NCBI GenBank assembly: GCA_002333425.1
Contig: DDBL01000175.1
Span: 4,156 to 25,709 of the forward strand
DNA: 21,554 nucleotides
Direction: 5' to 3'
Origin: Leptospiraceae bacterium UBA2033
GTDB lineage: Bacteria; Spirochaetota; Leptospiria; Leptospirales; Leptospiraceae
In this document: positions 1-6,458 of the stretch, in pieces
How the letters are laid out: every line of letters begins with the position of its first letter
How positions within the stretch are numbered: the stretch's first letter is position 1
Position numbers and translations under genes: made by a program
The notes under the pieces: model-generated
The model's input: the letters and a program-made list of their open reading frames with translations, nothing else
Database searches by the model: none
Told to the model about the DNA's origin: nothing

Positions 1-905
1 TGGCATATGTCCTTTAGATAAAATTTATCTTCTTCATAATGTTTTTCTATCAATTCAAAACGAACATTTTTTGGCTCTAAATTTTTTGAGCGGATAAGAT
101 TGGTAAACCGGTTAACCTTTTCATGGCTAGAAAATGTATCAATCAAAGACTGAGGCGAAATATTAAACTTTAAAAGTCCCGGGCAACCTTCACTTGCAAT
201 GATTAATTTTTCTAGAATTAATAGTTCTATTCGTTTTATGTCTTGGTCTTGTGGTATGTCAGTGATTAAATCCTTGTAACCTCTATAGGCTCCGCCACCT
301 ACAAATACTTCTCCCCCTTTTACGGAAAAAGTTTGTTCTCTAGGGTTATAACAAACCGTAGGTTGAATCATTGCGTCATGAGTATGACCCGAAATATAAC
401 TATTTGCTTTATTGAAGTAGGTCCAACCCCAACGAACTAAGTTGTCACTTAAATTCTTTTCGGATGTTTTAGAAAGATCATCAAAAATTTCATTTACACC
501 GGAAATATAATTACTTTGCGTTCTAGAAATTCCATAATTAAATTCACAGATTTTTTTGCGTAGACTTTCTTGGTGCAACTTTCCAAAATAACTATCTAGA
601 TTTGGAAATGCGTCATCCGCTAGATCTCCACCAGATGCTATTCCTAATAAAAGACTTTGGCGGGCTTCTATAAAATAGAAACCTAGGTCCAAAATTTTAA
701 TGTCAGGGAAACGATGAATTTCTGTTTTTAATAAGTTAATAAAATCAATTAAAGAGATTCCTTTGATATCCTCAATCCTGACCATAAAAATGGGACGACC
801 TCTGTGAGTATCAATGAATTTTTTTTTGAAGGATTCTAAGTCCTGTAAATCTTGGGATGAATCGCCGTTAAGATCCTCTTCTAAATCAATATTTTCCTTT
901 TTCAT
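1..905 (-). CDS. Degenerate EAL-domain protein, C-terminus cut by window edge
   Basis: The frame is open from the ATG at 903-905 to the window edge (301 residues seen, no stop). A GAGGAAG Shine-Dalgarno lies 7 bases upstream of the start. Residues about 180-301 follow the order of an EAL (cyclic-di-GMP phosphodiesterase) domain: an IQPTV strand, then a position where EAL should be but GAY is read (GGGAYRGY), then NISPQSL matching the N-x-S-x-x-L metal-binding motif, then FELIE matching E-x-x-E. The N-terminal half has GGD (SGGDLADD) and could be a decayed GGDEF domain, but this is weak. With the catalytic Glu of EAL missing, a c-di-GMP binding or protein-interaction role is more likely than catalysis. 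The family call is inference from motif order; missing C-terminal sequence could change it. Confidence 0.55.
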   Translation of the reverse strand, partial: MKKENIDLEEDLNGDSSQDLQDLESFKKKFIDTHRGRPIFMVRIEDIKGISLIDFINLLKTEIHRFPDIKILDLGFYFIEARQSLLLGIASGGDLADDAFPNLDSYFGKLHQESLRKKICEFNYGISRTQSNYISGVNEIFDDLSKTSEKNLSDNLVRWGWTYFNKANSYISGHTHDAMIQPTVCYNPREQTFSVKGGEVFVGGGAYRGYKDLITDIPQDQDIKRIELLILEKLIIASEGCPGLLKFNISPQSLIDTFSSHEKVNRFTNLIRSKNLEPKNVRFELIEKHYEEDKFYLKDIC

Positions 906-936
906 TTAGTCACTTCCTCGGTTTAGCATTGGCAAG

Positions 937-965
937 ATGATATGGATTTACAAATTATCTGTCAA
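937..965 (-). promoter_or_regulatory. Sigma-70-type promoter for the EAL-like gene
   Basis: On the minus strand TTGACA (960-965) is followed after exactly 17 bases by TATCAT (937-942). The start codon at 905 lies about 25 bases after the expected transcription start. The site sits in the short gap after the DUF2804 gene, so the EAL-like gene can be transcribed independently of it. Confidence 0.6.
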
Positions 966-978
966 GGAGATTATCGTT

Positions 979-2019
979 TTACCATTTTGCATAATGATCT
1001 TCTGACCATCCAAACATTTTTGTAATAGAAATTCTCTCGTCGTTTGCGTTTGGTCCAAGCCTAATAGACCCTTCAAAATAGCCAAATACCTGATTTACTT
1101 TAGAAGCAATGATTAGAAAATTTGTTTCAGCTACTCTTTCATAGATTGGATGAAAACTCAGATTCACTCGGTCGCTTTCTTGTGTTTTATGAGTCCATGT
1201 TTTTTTGTAGTCAGACGTATCATAATCGAATAAAACTTGTTCACTCAGCTTGTAAAGTTTTCCATCGTAAAAAATTCCATTTTCCGTATAACCAGTATTA
1301 TCCGTCCACTTTGCACCAAAGTTCAAACCAAGTTTTTTGCCATTTACTTTGCCGGAAGCGGCAGCCCAGTTCCAAGTAGAGGAATAACGCCATACTCCTC
1401 TACCAAAATCTAAAGTAGCATCTGTATTTTTTGCATCGAGTAAAATTTCTTTTTCTCCAATTTTGATTTTACCTGAGCTTGTGATTGTATTTTGTTTAGA
1501 GGTAAATTGAAAGTGTTTTTCGCTCCAGGGAATTACAACATTTAAACTCTCATGTGATATGGACTGTATCGCTTTTATTTCAGCTTTGAGATCTTTGTTA
1601 TTTTGAAAAGATTTACAAAATATGTCAAAATTTATTTCGTAAGTGTCGGCTACTTTTGAGTATTCGATGGAAATTTTTATATTAGAATTTTCAAAAAAAA
1701 CTTTATCAGAAACTTTTTCTCCTAAAACACAACCTTTTCCAAATGGAATCAATTCTGTTTTTTCGATGAACTCTAAAGTCTTCAAATCAAAAAGGTAGAT
1801 AAATCCAGTCCCTGCGTAATCTAAATCGGCTAACGTTACTGAGAATAAAATATCTTCATTCGTAAAACACCAATAATTCCACCTTTTCTTTCTAAAATTA
1901 TTTCCTTTTAAATTACAAATTTGTAAGGGAAATCGAGAGTAGCCGCAAGCTTCTAGATTTAATTTCCCATTGTCAGAGCATAAATTTACTTCATTTAAAA
2001 TTTCTTTTTCGTGTAACAT
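979..2019 (-). CDS. DUF2804 family protein
   Basis: A 346-residue protein that resembles the DUF2804 family along its full length, a family of unknown function. Visible family-like segments are the WNYWCF/ADLDYAGTGFIYLFD block (about residues 48-79), GRGVWRYSSTWNWAAASG (about 205-222), GLNFGAKWTDNTGYTENGIFYDGKLYKL (about 230-258) and a C-terminal SFHP block. It is rich in aromatic residues and beta strand, with no signal peptide or membrane segment, so it is probably cytoplasmic. The ATG at 2019 has AAGGAC just upstream. The preceding minus-strand gene ends in a strong terminator (2127-2175), so this gene should have its own promoter, but none is obvious. Biochemical role unknown. Confidence 0.75.
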   Translation of the reverse strand: MLHEKEILNEVNLCSDNGKLNLEACGYSRFPLQICNLKGNNFRKKRWNYWCFTNEDILFSVTLADLDYAGTGFIYLFDLKTLEFIEKTELIPFGKGCVLGEKVSDKVFFENSNIKISIEYSKVADTYEINFDIFCKSFQNNKDLKAEIKAIQSISHESLNVVIPWSEKHFQFTSKQNTITSSGKIKIGEKEILLDAKNTDATLDFGRGVWRYSSTWNWAAASGKVNGKKLGLNFGAKWTDNTGYTENGIFYDGKLYKLSEQVLFDYDTSDYKKTWTHKTQESDRVNLSFHPIYERVAETNFLIIASKVNQVFGYFEGSIRLGPNANDERISITKMFGWSEDHYAKW

Positions 2020-2126
2020 AGTAAGTCCTTAGTTAGCACGTTAAAAAGGAATCAAAAGTTATCTACTACTTTACTACTTGCTCTATTTGATTTTAATTGG
2101 TAGGGAGTTGGAAAATGTAAGGAAGG

Positions 2127-2175
2127 AAAAAAACTAACCCCTGCTCGACAAGGTTAAGGAGAGAGCAAGGGTTAG
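2127..2175 (-). terminator. Intrinsic terminator after the small exported protein gene
   Basis: In minus-strand RNA, arms 2163-2175 and 2134-2146 pair over 13 bp with a single U-G wobble (outer arm CUAACCC), closing a 16-base loop. A run of seven U follows directly (2127-2133 as A on the plus strand). It lies about 20 bases past the stop of the 2197-2571 gene. The plus strand has no matching U tract, so it acts on the minus strand. Confidence 0.9.
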
Positions 2176-2196
2176 TAAAAAATGTATGAGATGTTA

Positions 2197-2571
2197 TTAT
2201 TCTTCTAATTTAGCAAGTTTTTTGTATTCGTCTGGAGAGTAGTTGTTTGCTAAGTTTTCGTAACTAGCTGCTAATTCATCCAATGATTTTGCAAGATTTA
2301 AAAGTTTTTTGGTTCTTAATTCTTGGGTCATTGCTTTTCCACCATAATTCACCTGAGCCATTTCTCTATAAGAGTCAGCAAGTTTTTTCTTCTCAGACGC
2401 AACGGAAGCTAGGTAGTGCTTTACAGCAGATTTTTGCTCTTGTGTTACTGCACCTTCAATAAGTGCTTTTTCTAAAAGGGAACTTTCTAAGTCAGAGCTG
2501 ATTGAAAATATCGGGCTTGTGAGTAGGCTTACTGCTGCGATTGCTAAAGTGATTGTTATAGTTCTTTTCAT
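2197..2571 (-). CDS. Small exported helical protein under a sigma-54 promoter
   Basis: A 124-residue protein starting at MKRTITITL. This ATG (2571) has AGAGGA 8 bases upstream. The frame extends to an ATG at 2625, but that codon has no Shine-Dalgarno and coincides with the transcription start predicted from the -12 element. The first ~23 residues form a signal peptide (KR, then a hydrophobic stretch ending near PIFS). The mature part is almost all charged helix rich in Lys, Glu, Leu and Ala, with two likely amphipathic helices, and has no cysteine or recognised motif. It is probably periplasmic. It ends in a strong terminator, so it is a single-gene transcript. I do not recognise the family. 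The context, directly after a sigma-54 activator, suggests induction by a specific signal. Confidence 0.75.
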   Translation of the reverse strand: MKRTITITLAIAAVSLLTSPIFSISSDLESSLLEKALIEGAVTQEQKSAVKHYLASVASEKKKLADSYREMAQVNYGGKAMTQELRTKKLLNLAKSLDELAASYENLANNYSPDEYKKLAKLEE

Positions 2572-2634
2572 GGTTGATATCCTCTTGTTTATCAAATCTT
2601 TTGAATTCAGCTTTTTGCTGTTCATCTATACTAT

Positions 2635-2651
2635 TGCACAAACTGTGCCAA
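2635..2651 (-). promoter_or_regulatory. Sigma-54 (-24/-12) promoter
   Basis: The minus strand reads TTGGCACAGTTTGTGCA. This is TGGCAC-N5-GTGCA, with the invariant GG and GC dinucleotides exactly 10 bases apart; the consensus TGGCAC-N5-TTGCA differs at one base. The expected transcription start is near 2624, giving a ~53-base leader to the ATG at 2571. The gene immediately upstream encodes a sigma-54-dependent activator with an intact GAFTGA motif, which independently supports the call. Confidence 0.75.
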
Positions 2652-2719
2652 CTTTAAAAAACTTAAATTTAATCCAAATAACGGTTGATTATTGGGTATT
2701 TCTTGGAGTAAAAATTATG

Positions 2720-2832
2720 TCTATAATGCTTTAAAATTATAGATTTGAATCATTTTACTGATAGATTCAGTAATTTGTAAAATTCATTTCATTCAAATTA
2801 ACTTTATGAGAGTAAGATTTGCATTCTGCAAA
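2720..2832. promoter_or_regulatory. Three inverted repeats upstream of the sigma-54 promoter (candidate activator sites)
   Basis: Three dyads lie 70-190 bases upstream of the -24 element. They are TCTATAAT/ATTATAGA with an 8-base spacer (2720-2743), TTACTGA-TAGAT-TCAGTAA (2755-2773) and TTTGCA-TTC-TGCAAA (2818-2832). Their distance is right for enhancer sites of a Fis-type HTH activator. The three half-sites differ from each other, so at most one or two are likely to be the true site. The AT-only first dyad is followed by a short U run on the minus strand and may instead be a weak terminator for the activator gene. Confidence 0.4.
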
Positions 2833-2863
2833 GTTGAACGTATTTAATCCAAAAAGATTAAAA

Positions 2864-4408
2864 TTAATCGCTTAAAACTTGAATTTCAGGATTATTTTTA
2901 ATCTTATATTGAAGAGATCCACGGCTAATTCCTAAAAGTTTTGCCGCTTGGTCTTGTGTTTTTCCGATTTTCATTGCTTCTTGGATTAGTTTTGTTTCGA
3001 TTTTTAGGAGAGCTCTCTCTAAGTTTAAATCAGAATAATCAACTTGTAAAAGTTCATCAATCGGGTTTATTTTTTTCTTAGCAGTTGTCTTTTCTTCTTT
3101 TAAGCGATCAAAACCACGAATAGCATTGTCTGGTAAAAAATCGGGTGTGATAATGTCGTTAGGGCATAAAATGGCTGCATATTGAATTGCGTTTTCCAAT
3201 TCACGGACATTGCCGGGCCAAGTATGTTGTGTGAGAAGGTCTATCGTAGCGATGTCGAAGTGTTTGTTTTTCCCATAACGTTTATTAAATTCCAATAGAA
3301 AATGGTGAACTAATAAAGGAATATCACCCCGCCTTTCTCTTAGAGGTGGGAGGCGAAGAGGGATTACCCCCAATCGAAAATACAAGTCCAAACGAAAATT
3401 TCCTTTTTCTACTTCTTGTGCTAAGTCTTTGTGGGTAGCACTGATTACCCGCACGCTGACTTTAATTTTTTTGAAATCCCCGACTCTTTCGATCTCACCT
3501 TCTTGGAGAACGCGAAGTAATTTCACTTGAAGAGAGGGCGGCATTTCCGCAACTTCATCTAAAAAAATTGTTCCACCGTTAGCCGCTTCAAATCTTCCAA
3601 TTACGTTTCTATCTGCTCCGGTAAATGCTCCTTTTACATGTCCAAATAATTCGGTTTCTAAAAGATTTTCATTTAGTGCACCACAATTTAAACTAACAAA
3701 AGGATTGGATTTGCGGTCGGATAAGTAGTGTATGCTTTTTGCTACTAGCTCTTTTCCGGTTCCTGATTCACCGTTTATGAGTATAGATGCGTCTGAGGGA
3801 GCAACTGTGCGAATTCTTGTTTTTAAAAATAAAATCTGAGCGTCGTAACCGAGAATAGAATTTAAAAAATCCTGCTCGTTTTTACTTCTCTCTATTGCTT
3901 CCCGATAAAATTTATTTTGAATAAGTGCCTTACAAAGTTCATTGGAAATTTTCTCAGCCCATAGAATTTGTTTTTTTGAAAAATGATCTAGGTAATGAGA
4001 TTCTAAATTCAAAATTCCTAAACATTGTTCATCTGAGTTCATCGGAACTGCTAGCTCTGATGCAACTGAGTCTATCAATTTCACATAACGTTTATCTTTA
4101 GAGACATCTGGCGCGTAGATCGTTCGCATAGATGCTGCGGCTGCACCTGTTATCCCCACGGCAAATGGAAATTTTGCCGCGATTTTTTTTTCTTTGTCGA
4201 TACCTTTTGCACAAGCAATAGTTAAAATTTTCTCTTGGGGATCGGCGAGTGAAATACTTCCCGTACTCGCTTCAAAAATATTTAGAATTTCTTCTAAAAT
4301 ATGATCCAGAATATCAAATATATTTTTCCCAAGTCGAATTTCGATTTGTAAACTATTGATTAAATCATAGTATTTCTTGTCTTCCACCGGAATTTTTGTT
4401 TTTATCAT
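2864..4408 (-). CDS. Sigma-54-dependent transcriptional activator (GAF, AAA+, Fis HTH)
   Basis: A 514-residue enhancer-binding protein of the NifA/FhlA type. An N-terminal GAF sensor domain spans about residues 25-165. The AAA+ domain follows, with Walker A GESGTGKE (213-220), GAFTGA loop (260-265) for sigma-54 contact, Walker B IFLDE (281-285) and an arginine-finger region FRLDLYFR (338-345). A C-terminal Fis-type helix-turn-helix lies at about 483-504 (DQAAKLLGISRGSLQYKIK). All motifs needed to open a sigma-54 complex are intact. There is no receiver domain, so the signal is probably a ligand or redox cue sensed by GAF rather than phosphorylation. The start ATG has only a weak GAGAT upstream. 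A -24/-12 promoter and dyads just downstream (2635-2832) suggest it controls the adjacent small exported protein gene. Confidence 0.93.
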   Translation of the reverse strand: MIKTKIPVEDKKYYDLINSLQIEIRLGKNIFDILDHILEEILNIFEASTGSISLADPQEKILTIACAKGIDKEKKIAAKFPFAVGITGAAAASMRTIYAPDVSKDKRYVKLIDSVASELAVPMNSDEQCLGILNLESHYLDHFSKKQILWAEKISNELCKALIQNKFYREAIERSKNEQDFLNSILGYDAQILFLKTRIRTVAPSDASILINGESGTGKELVAKSIHYLSDRKSNPFVSLNCGALNENLLETELFGHVKGAFTGADRNVIGRFEAANGGTIFLDEVAEMPPSLQVKLLRVLQEGEIERVGDFKKIKVSVRVISATHKDLAQEVEKGNFRLDLYFRLGVIPLRLPPLRERRGDIPLLVHHFLLEFNKRYGKNKHFDIATIDLLTQHTWPGNVRELENAIQYAAILCPNDIITPDFLPDNAIRGFDRLKEEKTTAKKKINPIDELLQVDYSDLNLERALLKIETKLIQEAMKIGKTQDQAAKLLGISRGSLQYKIKNNPEIQVLSD

Positions 4409-4632
4409 ACATCATTATCTCATACATCTCAATTTCTATATTTATGACTTACACGTTAAATCTAAAAGAGGATATGTAAACGAAAATTCCACACGTTTTA
4501 CCGCAATTTTATGAAGATAAGAGAGCTTCTTAAAGATTATAAAACGCCAAGGCTATGAACACGGAGAAAAGATATGATGGGTCTTGAATCTTCTTAGTTT
4601 GGTTTAAATCCATATCATTTTTTAGAGCTCTT
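4409..4632. other. Intergenic region upstream of the sigma-54 activator
   Basis: No gene is seen here. A 9-bp direct repeat TCATACATC occurs at 4405-4413 and 4420-4428, 15 bp apart, and overlaps the activator start codon. The segment 4541-4576 contains a GCCAAGG...GAACACGGAG string that resembles the short GTGTTCAT-type element seen at 5521. No convincing promoter was found for the activator. Confidence 0.4.
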
Positions 4633-5010
4633 TTATGCTGTTGCAACTTTTGAGAGTGGTTTTCTGTAATTACGTTTAACATCTTTTTTATTTTCAGATA
4701 AACCTAAAAGCATTTTTCCAATATCTTTATTTGTTGCCCCAAGAGCGAAAAAGGAATTAAGGATAAGATCGATTGATACTGATTTATCGCCTGCTTCCAT
4801 TTTGGCAACTCTTGATTGACTTGAATGTAAAAGTTTTGCCAATTTCACTTGAGTAATATTTTGTGCTACCCTCTTCTTCTGAAGGTTACGACTTAATAAA
4901 AGTTTTAGTTCTATATACTCAGATTCTGCTTGAGTAAGATTTAAAAAATCAGAAACTGTTCCAACCTTCCAGCCATTTGCTTCTAGTTTTTTTCTTTTTG
5001 AATCTTCCAT
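4633..5010 (-). CDS. XRE-family antitoxin (orphaned by loss of its HigB/Gp49-like toxin)
   Basis: A 125-residue DNA-binding antitoxin. The order KRKKLEANGWKVGTVSDFLNLTQAESEYIELKLLLS followed by a helix-turn-helix (about residues 52-75: TQVKLAKLLHSSQSRVAKMEAGDKSVS) is typical of antitoxins paired with RelE/HigB-type Gp49-like toxins. Such antitoxins bind the toxin and repress their own operon. The C-terminal ~20 residues are basic and extend past the usual length. The ATG at 5010 has AGAAGGA 6-8 bases upstream. In this family the toxin gene normally lies immediately upstream; here only a 19-codon stub remains (5033-5092). A palindrome lies within the promoter (5099-5127), consistent with autoregulation. 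It could persist as a plain repressor or as an anti-toxin against a related toxin elsewhere. Confidence 0.82.
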   Translation of the reverse strand: MEDSKRKKLEANGWKVGTVSDFLNLTQAESEYIELKLLLSRNLQKKRVAQNITQVKLAKLLHSSQSRVAKMEAGDKSVSIDLILNSFFALGATNKDIGKMLLGLSENKKDVKRNYRKPLSKVATA

Positions 5011-5032
5011 AAATTTTTCCTTCTAGTAAGAC

Positions 5033-5092
5033 CTAAGAAAATGGTGGTGTTTTTATTTCTGATTGCATCCAAACTAAAGGCTTTTCTTTCAT
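5033..5092 (-). pseudogene. Remnant of a HigB/Gp49-like toxin gene (19 codons)
   Basis: From an ATG at 5092 the minus strand reads MKEKPLVWMQSEIKTPPFS and then TAG. From memory of the family, this matches the first residues of Gp49-like RelE/HigB toxins (a VVWxxSEIKTPPFS-type start), which are usually about 100-120 residues long. The stop is followed within 25 bases by the antitoxin start, so roughly 90 codons are missing. An internal deletion is more likely than a point mutation, because no toxin coding sequence continues in any frame. The start lies only ~7 bases after the -10 element, so the transcript would be nearly leaderless. Confidence 0.65.
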
Positions 5093-5098
5093 CAAAAC

Positions 5099-5127
5099 AT
5101 AATATGTCAAATATGACATATAGTCAA
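5099..5127 (-). promoter_or_regulatory. Promoter of the toxin-antitoxin remnant with embedded operator
   Basis: On the minus strand TTGACT (5122-5127) and TATTAT (5099-5104) are 17 bases apart. Inside lies a perfect palindrome, ATATGTCA-AATA-TGACATAT (5102-5121), which overlaps the -10 and fills the spacer. A repressor bound there would block RNA polymerase, as expected for antitoxin autoregulation. Confidence 0.65.
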
Positions 5128-5207
5128 TCGTTTTTATTTATGACTTTCTATTTGGTGTTTGGTTTCTCTTATTTATTGAAAGGCAGTTATGTAAACCCAG
5201 AAAGATT

Positions 5208-5227
5208 CTTTCCCTGAAATGGGAAAG
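5208..5227 (-). terminator. Hairpin after a candidate small gene
   Basis: CTTTCCC (5208-5214) pairs with GGGAAAG (5221-5227) over a 6-base loop. It lies 13 bases past the stop of the 56-codon frame at 5241-5411. On the minus strand it is followed by AATCTTTC, a poor U tract; on the plus strand by GTTTTCTT. Its direction is therefore uncertain. Confidence 0.35.
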
Positions 5228-5240
5228 GTTTTCTTAAATA

Positions 5241-5411
5241 TTATTTTTTGTGTGAATATAAATTTTTATAAAATTCTATTATTTTTTTAGTTTTATTATT
5301 ACATTTTGGGTGGTAATAAATTTCGTTCACTTTTTTAATATCTTTTTTAATCATTTTTCTGATTTGGTTCCATGAATAATTGTGTTTTACGATTATAATA
5401 AATTTTTGCAT
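5241..5411 (-). CDS. Possible small basic protein, 56 residues
   Basis: A short frame starting MQKFIIIVKHNYSWNQIRK and ending NLYSHKK. It is very lysine-rich (about a quarter of residues) and contains no recognised domain. Support comes from its surroundings: a TTAAAA-N17-TATAAT promoter 26 bases upstream of the start with an inverted repeat in the spacer, an AGGGG Shine-Dalgarno 9 bases before the ATG, and a hairpin 13 bases after the stop. Against it, the region is extremely AT-rich, so lysine, asparagine and isoleucine codons arise easily by chance. Treat as a candidate. Confidence 0.35.
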   Translation of the reverse strand: MQKFIIIVKHNYSWNQIRKMIKKDIKKVNEIYYHPKCNNKTKKIIEFYKNLYSHKK

Positions 5412-5436
5412 TTATTTTTTCCCCTTTTGTTTAATA

Positions 5437-5465
5437 ATTATAATGTGGATATTTTCACATTTTAA
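5437..5465 (-). promoter_or_regulatory. Promoter with spacer inverted repeat upstream of the small basic ORF
   Basis: On the minus strand TTAAAA (5460-5465) and TATAAT (5437-5442) are 17 bases apart. The spacer holds AATGTG-N8-CACATT (5442-5461), a perfect 6-bp inverted repeat that could be an operator. No other minus-strand gene begins in this region. Confidence 0.4.
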
Positions 5466-5520
5466 TTGTGATTGCCGGAACTGGGCAATATCTACTAAAT
5501 TAGTGGAAAATAAAAACTAT

Positions 5521-5550
5521 CGGTGTTCATCCGTGTCCATCGGTGGTAAT
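5521..5550 (+). repeat. Short tandem GTGTTCATC-type repeat upstream of cysE
   Basis: Three imperfect ~10-bp units in a row: CGGTGTTCATC, CGTGTCCATC, GGTGGTAATC. I recall very similar GTGTTCATC(C/T) triple-unit elements in intergenic DNA of unrelated bacteria. Its role is unknown. It lies within the cysE leader, ~107 bases before the chosen start. Confidence 0.45.
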
Positions 5551-5656
5551 CTTTAAATACTTTTTTATGCACGGCATTAGCCTTCGTATCGTGAAAAATT
5601 CTAACTCCGAAAGTTTAATTCTTTCAAAAAACCTTTGCTCTAATTATTCAACATTC

Positions 5657-6355
5657 ATGTTTGAGAATATAAGAAAAATCAAAGAGAATGATCCTGCCGC
5701 AAAGTCTTACCTTGAGGTCATTCTATGTTACCCGGGACTACATGCGTTGTGGTTTCACTCTGTTGCTCATTTCTTATATAAATGTAAAATTCCATTAATC
5801 CCGCGTTACATCAATTACATAGCTCGTTTTCTTACAGGAATTGACATTCATCCAGGAGCTAAGATTGCCAATGGAATTATGATTGATCATGGAATGGGTG
5901 TCGTGATTGGAGAAACGGCTGAGGTGGGTGCGGGATGCTTGATTTATCAGGGTGTAACGCTTGGTGGAACAGGAAAGGAATCAGGAAAACGTCATCCTAC
6001 TTTGAAGGAAAATGTGGTAATTGGATCAGGTGCCAAGATACTGGGGAATATTGTTCTAGAAAATAATGTTCGTGTTGGTGCCGGCTCTGTAGTCATGAGA
6101 GACGTTCCTCAGAATTGTACGGTTGTAGGAATTCCAGGAAGAGTTGTGAAATCCGATGAGAAAAATAGTGAGCATATGTTGGATCACGGACAAATGCCAG
6201 ACCCAGTAGCGAAAGTATTTTCTATTCTGTTGGAAAAAGTAGAAACTCTACAGAAGGAAATGGCTGACCTATCTCATAAGCAAATATCTAGTAAAAACCA
6301 GAATAAGCAAGAGGATGAATTGATACAAGAGTTCATTTATGGGGATGGAATATAA
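5657..6355 (+). CDS. cysE: Serine O-acetyltransferase
   Basis: Transfers acetyl from acetyl-CoA to L-serine, giving O-acetylserine, the carbon skeleton for cysteine; cytoplasmic. The 232-residue protein has the short alpha-helical N-terminus (MFENIRKIKENDPAAKSYLEV), then GIDIHPGAKI (61-70), the catalytic-region IDHGMGVVIGET (76-87), the TLGGTGKESGKRHP loop (101-114) with the second active-site His, and left-handed beta-helix hexapeptide repeats up to VVGIPGRVV (156-164). It is of the short Bacillus-like type, with a C-terminal tail (PDPVAKVFSILLEKVETLQ) predicted as coiled helix. The frame extends upstream to a GTG at 5543, but the added ~38 residues match no family member and overlap the tandem repeat. 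The ATG at 5657 was chosen by homology, although it lacks a clear Shine-Dalgarno. No cysK is adjacent. Confidence 0.92.
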   Translation: MFENIRKIKENDPAAKSYLEVILCYPGLHALWFHSVAHFLYKCKIPLIPRYINYIARFLTGIDIHPGAKIANGIMIDHGMGVVIGETAEVGAGCLIYQGVTLGGTGKESGKRHPTLKENVVIGSGAKILGNIVLENNVRVGAGSVVMRDVPQNCTVVGIPGRVVKSDEKNSEHMLDHGQMPDPVAKVFSILLEKVETLQKEMADLSHKQISSKNQNKQEDELIQEFIYGDGI

Positions 6356-6458
6356 AAAATTAGAAATTAATTTCGTAAAATGCAATATTTTGCTTTAAAT
6401 TTTTAACTAGGTTGAGGATGATAGAGATAATCTTAATTTTTACTTTAAGGAGTTAAGG

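Noticed and set aside
2572..2625. Longer start (ATG 2625) for the small exported protein
   Set aside because: It lacks a Shine-Dalgarno, lies at the transcription start predicted from the -12 element, and would put 18 charged residues ahead of the signal peptide.
5471..5508. Two small stem-loops ahead of cysE considered as a riboswitch or T-box
   Set aside because: The stems are only 5-6 bp, with no T-box or S-box conserved core and no terminator before the gene.
5543..5656. GTG start at 5543 for cysE
   Set aside because: The extra ~38 residues match no serine acetyltransferase and part of this DNA is the tandem repeat; the homologous start is 5657.
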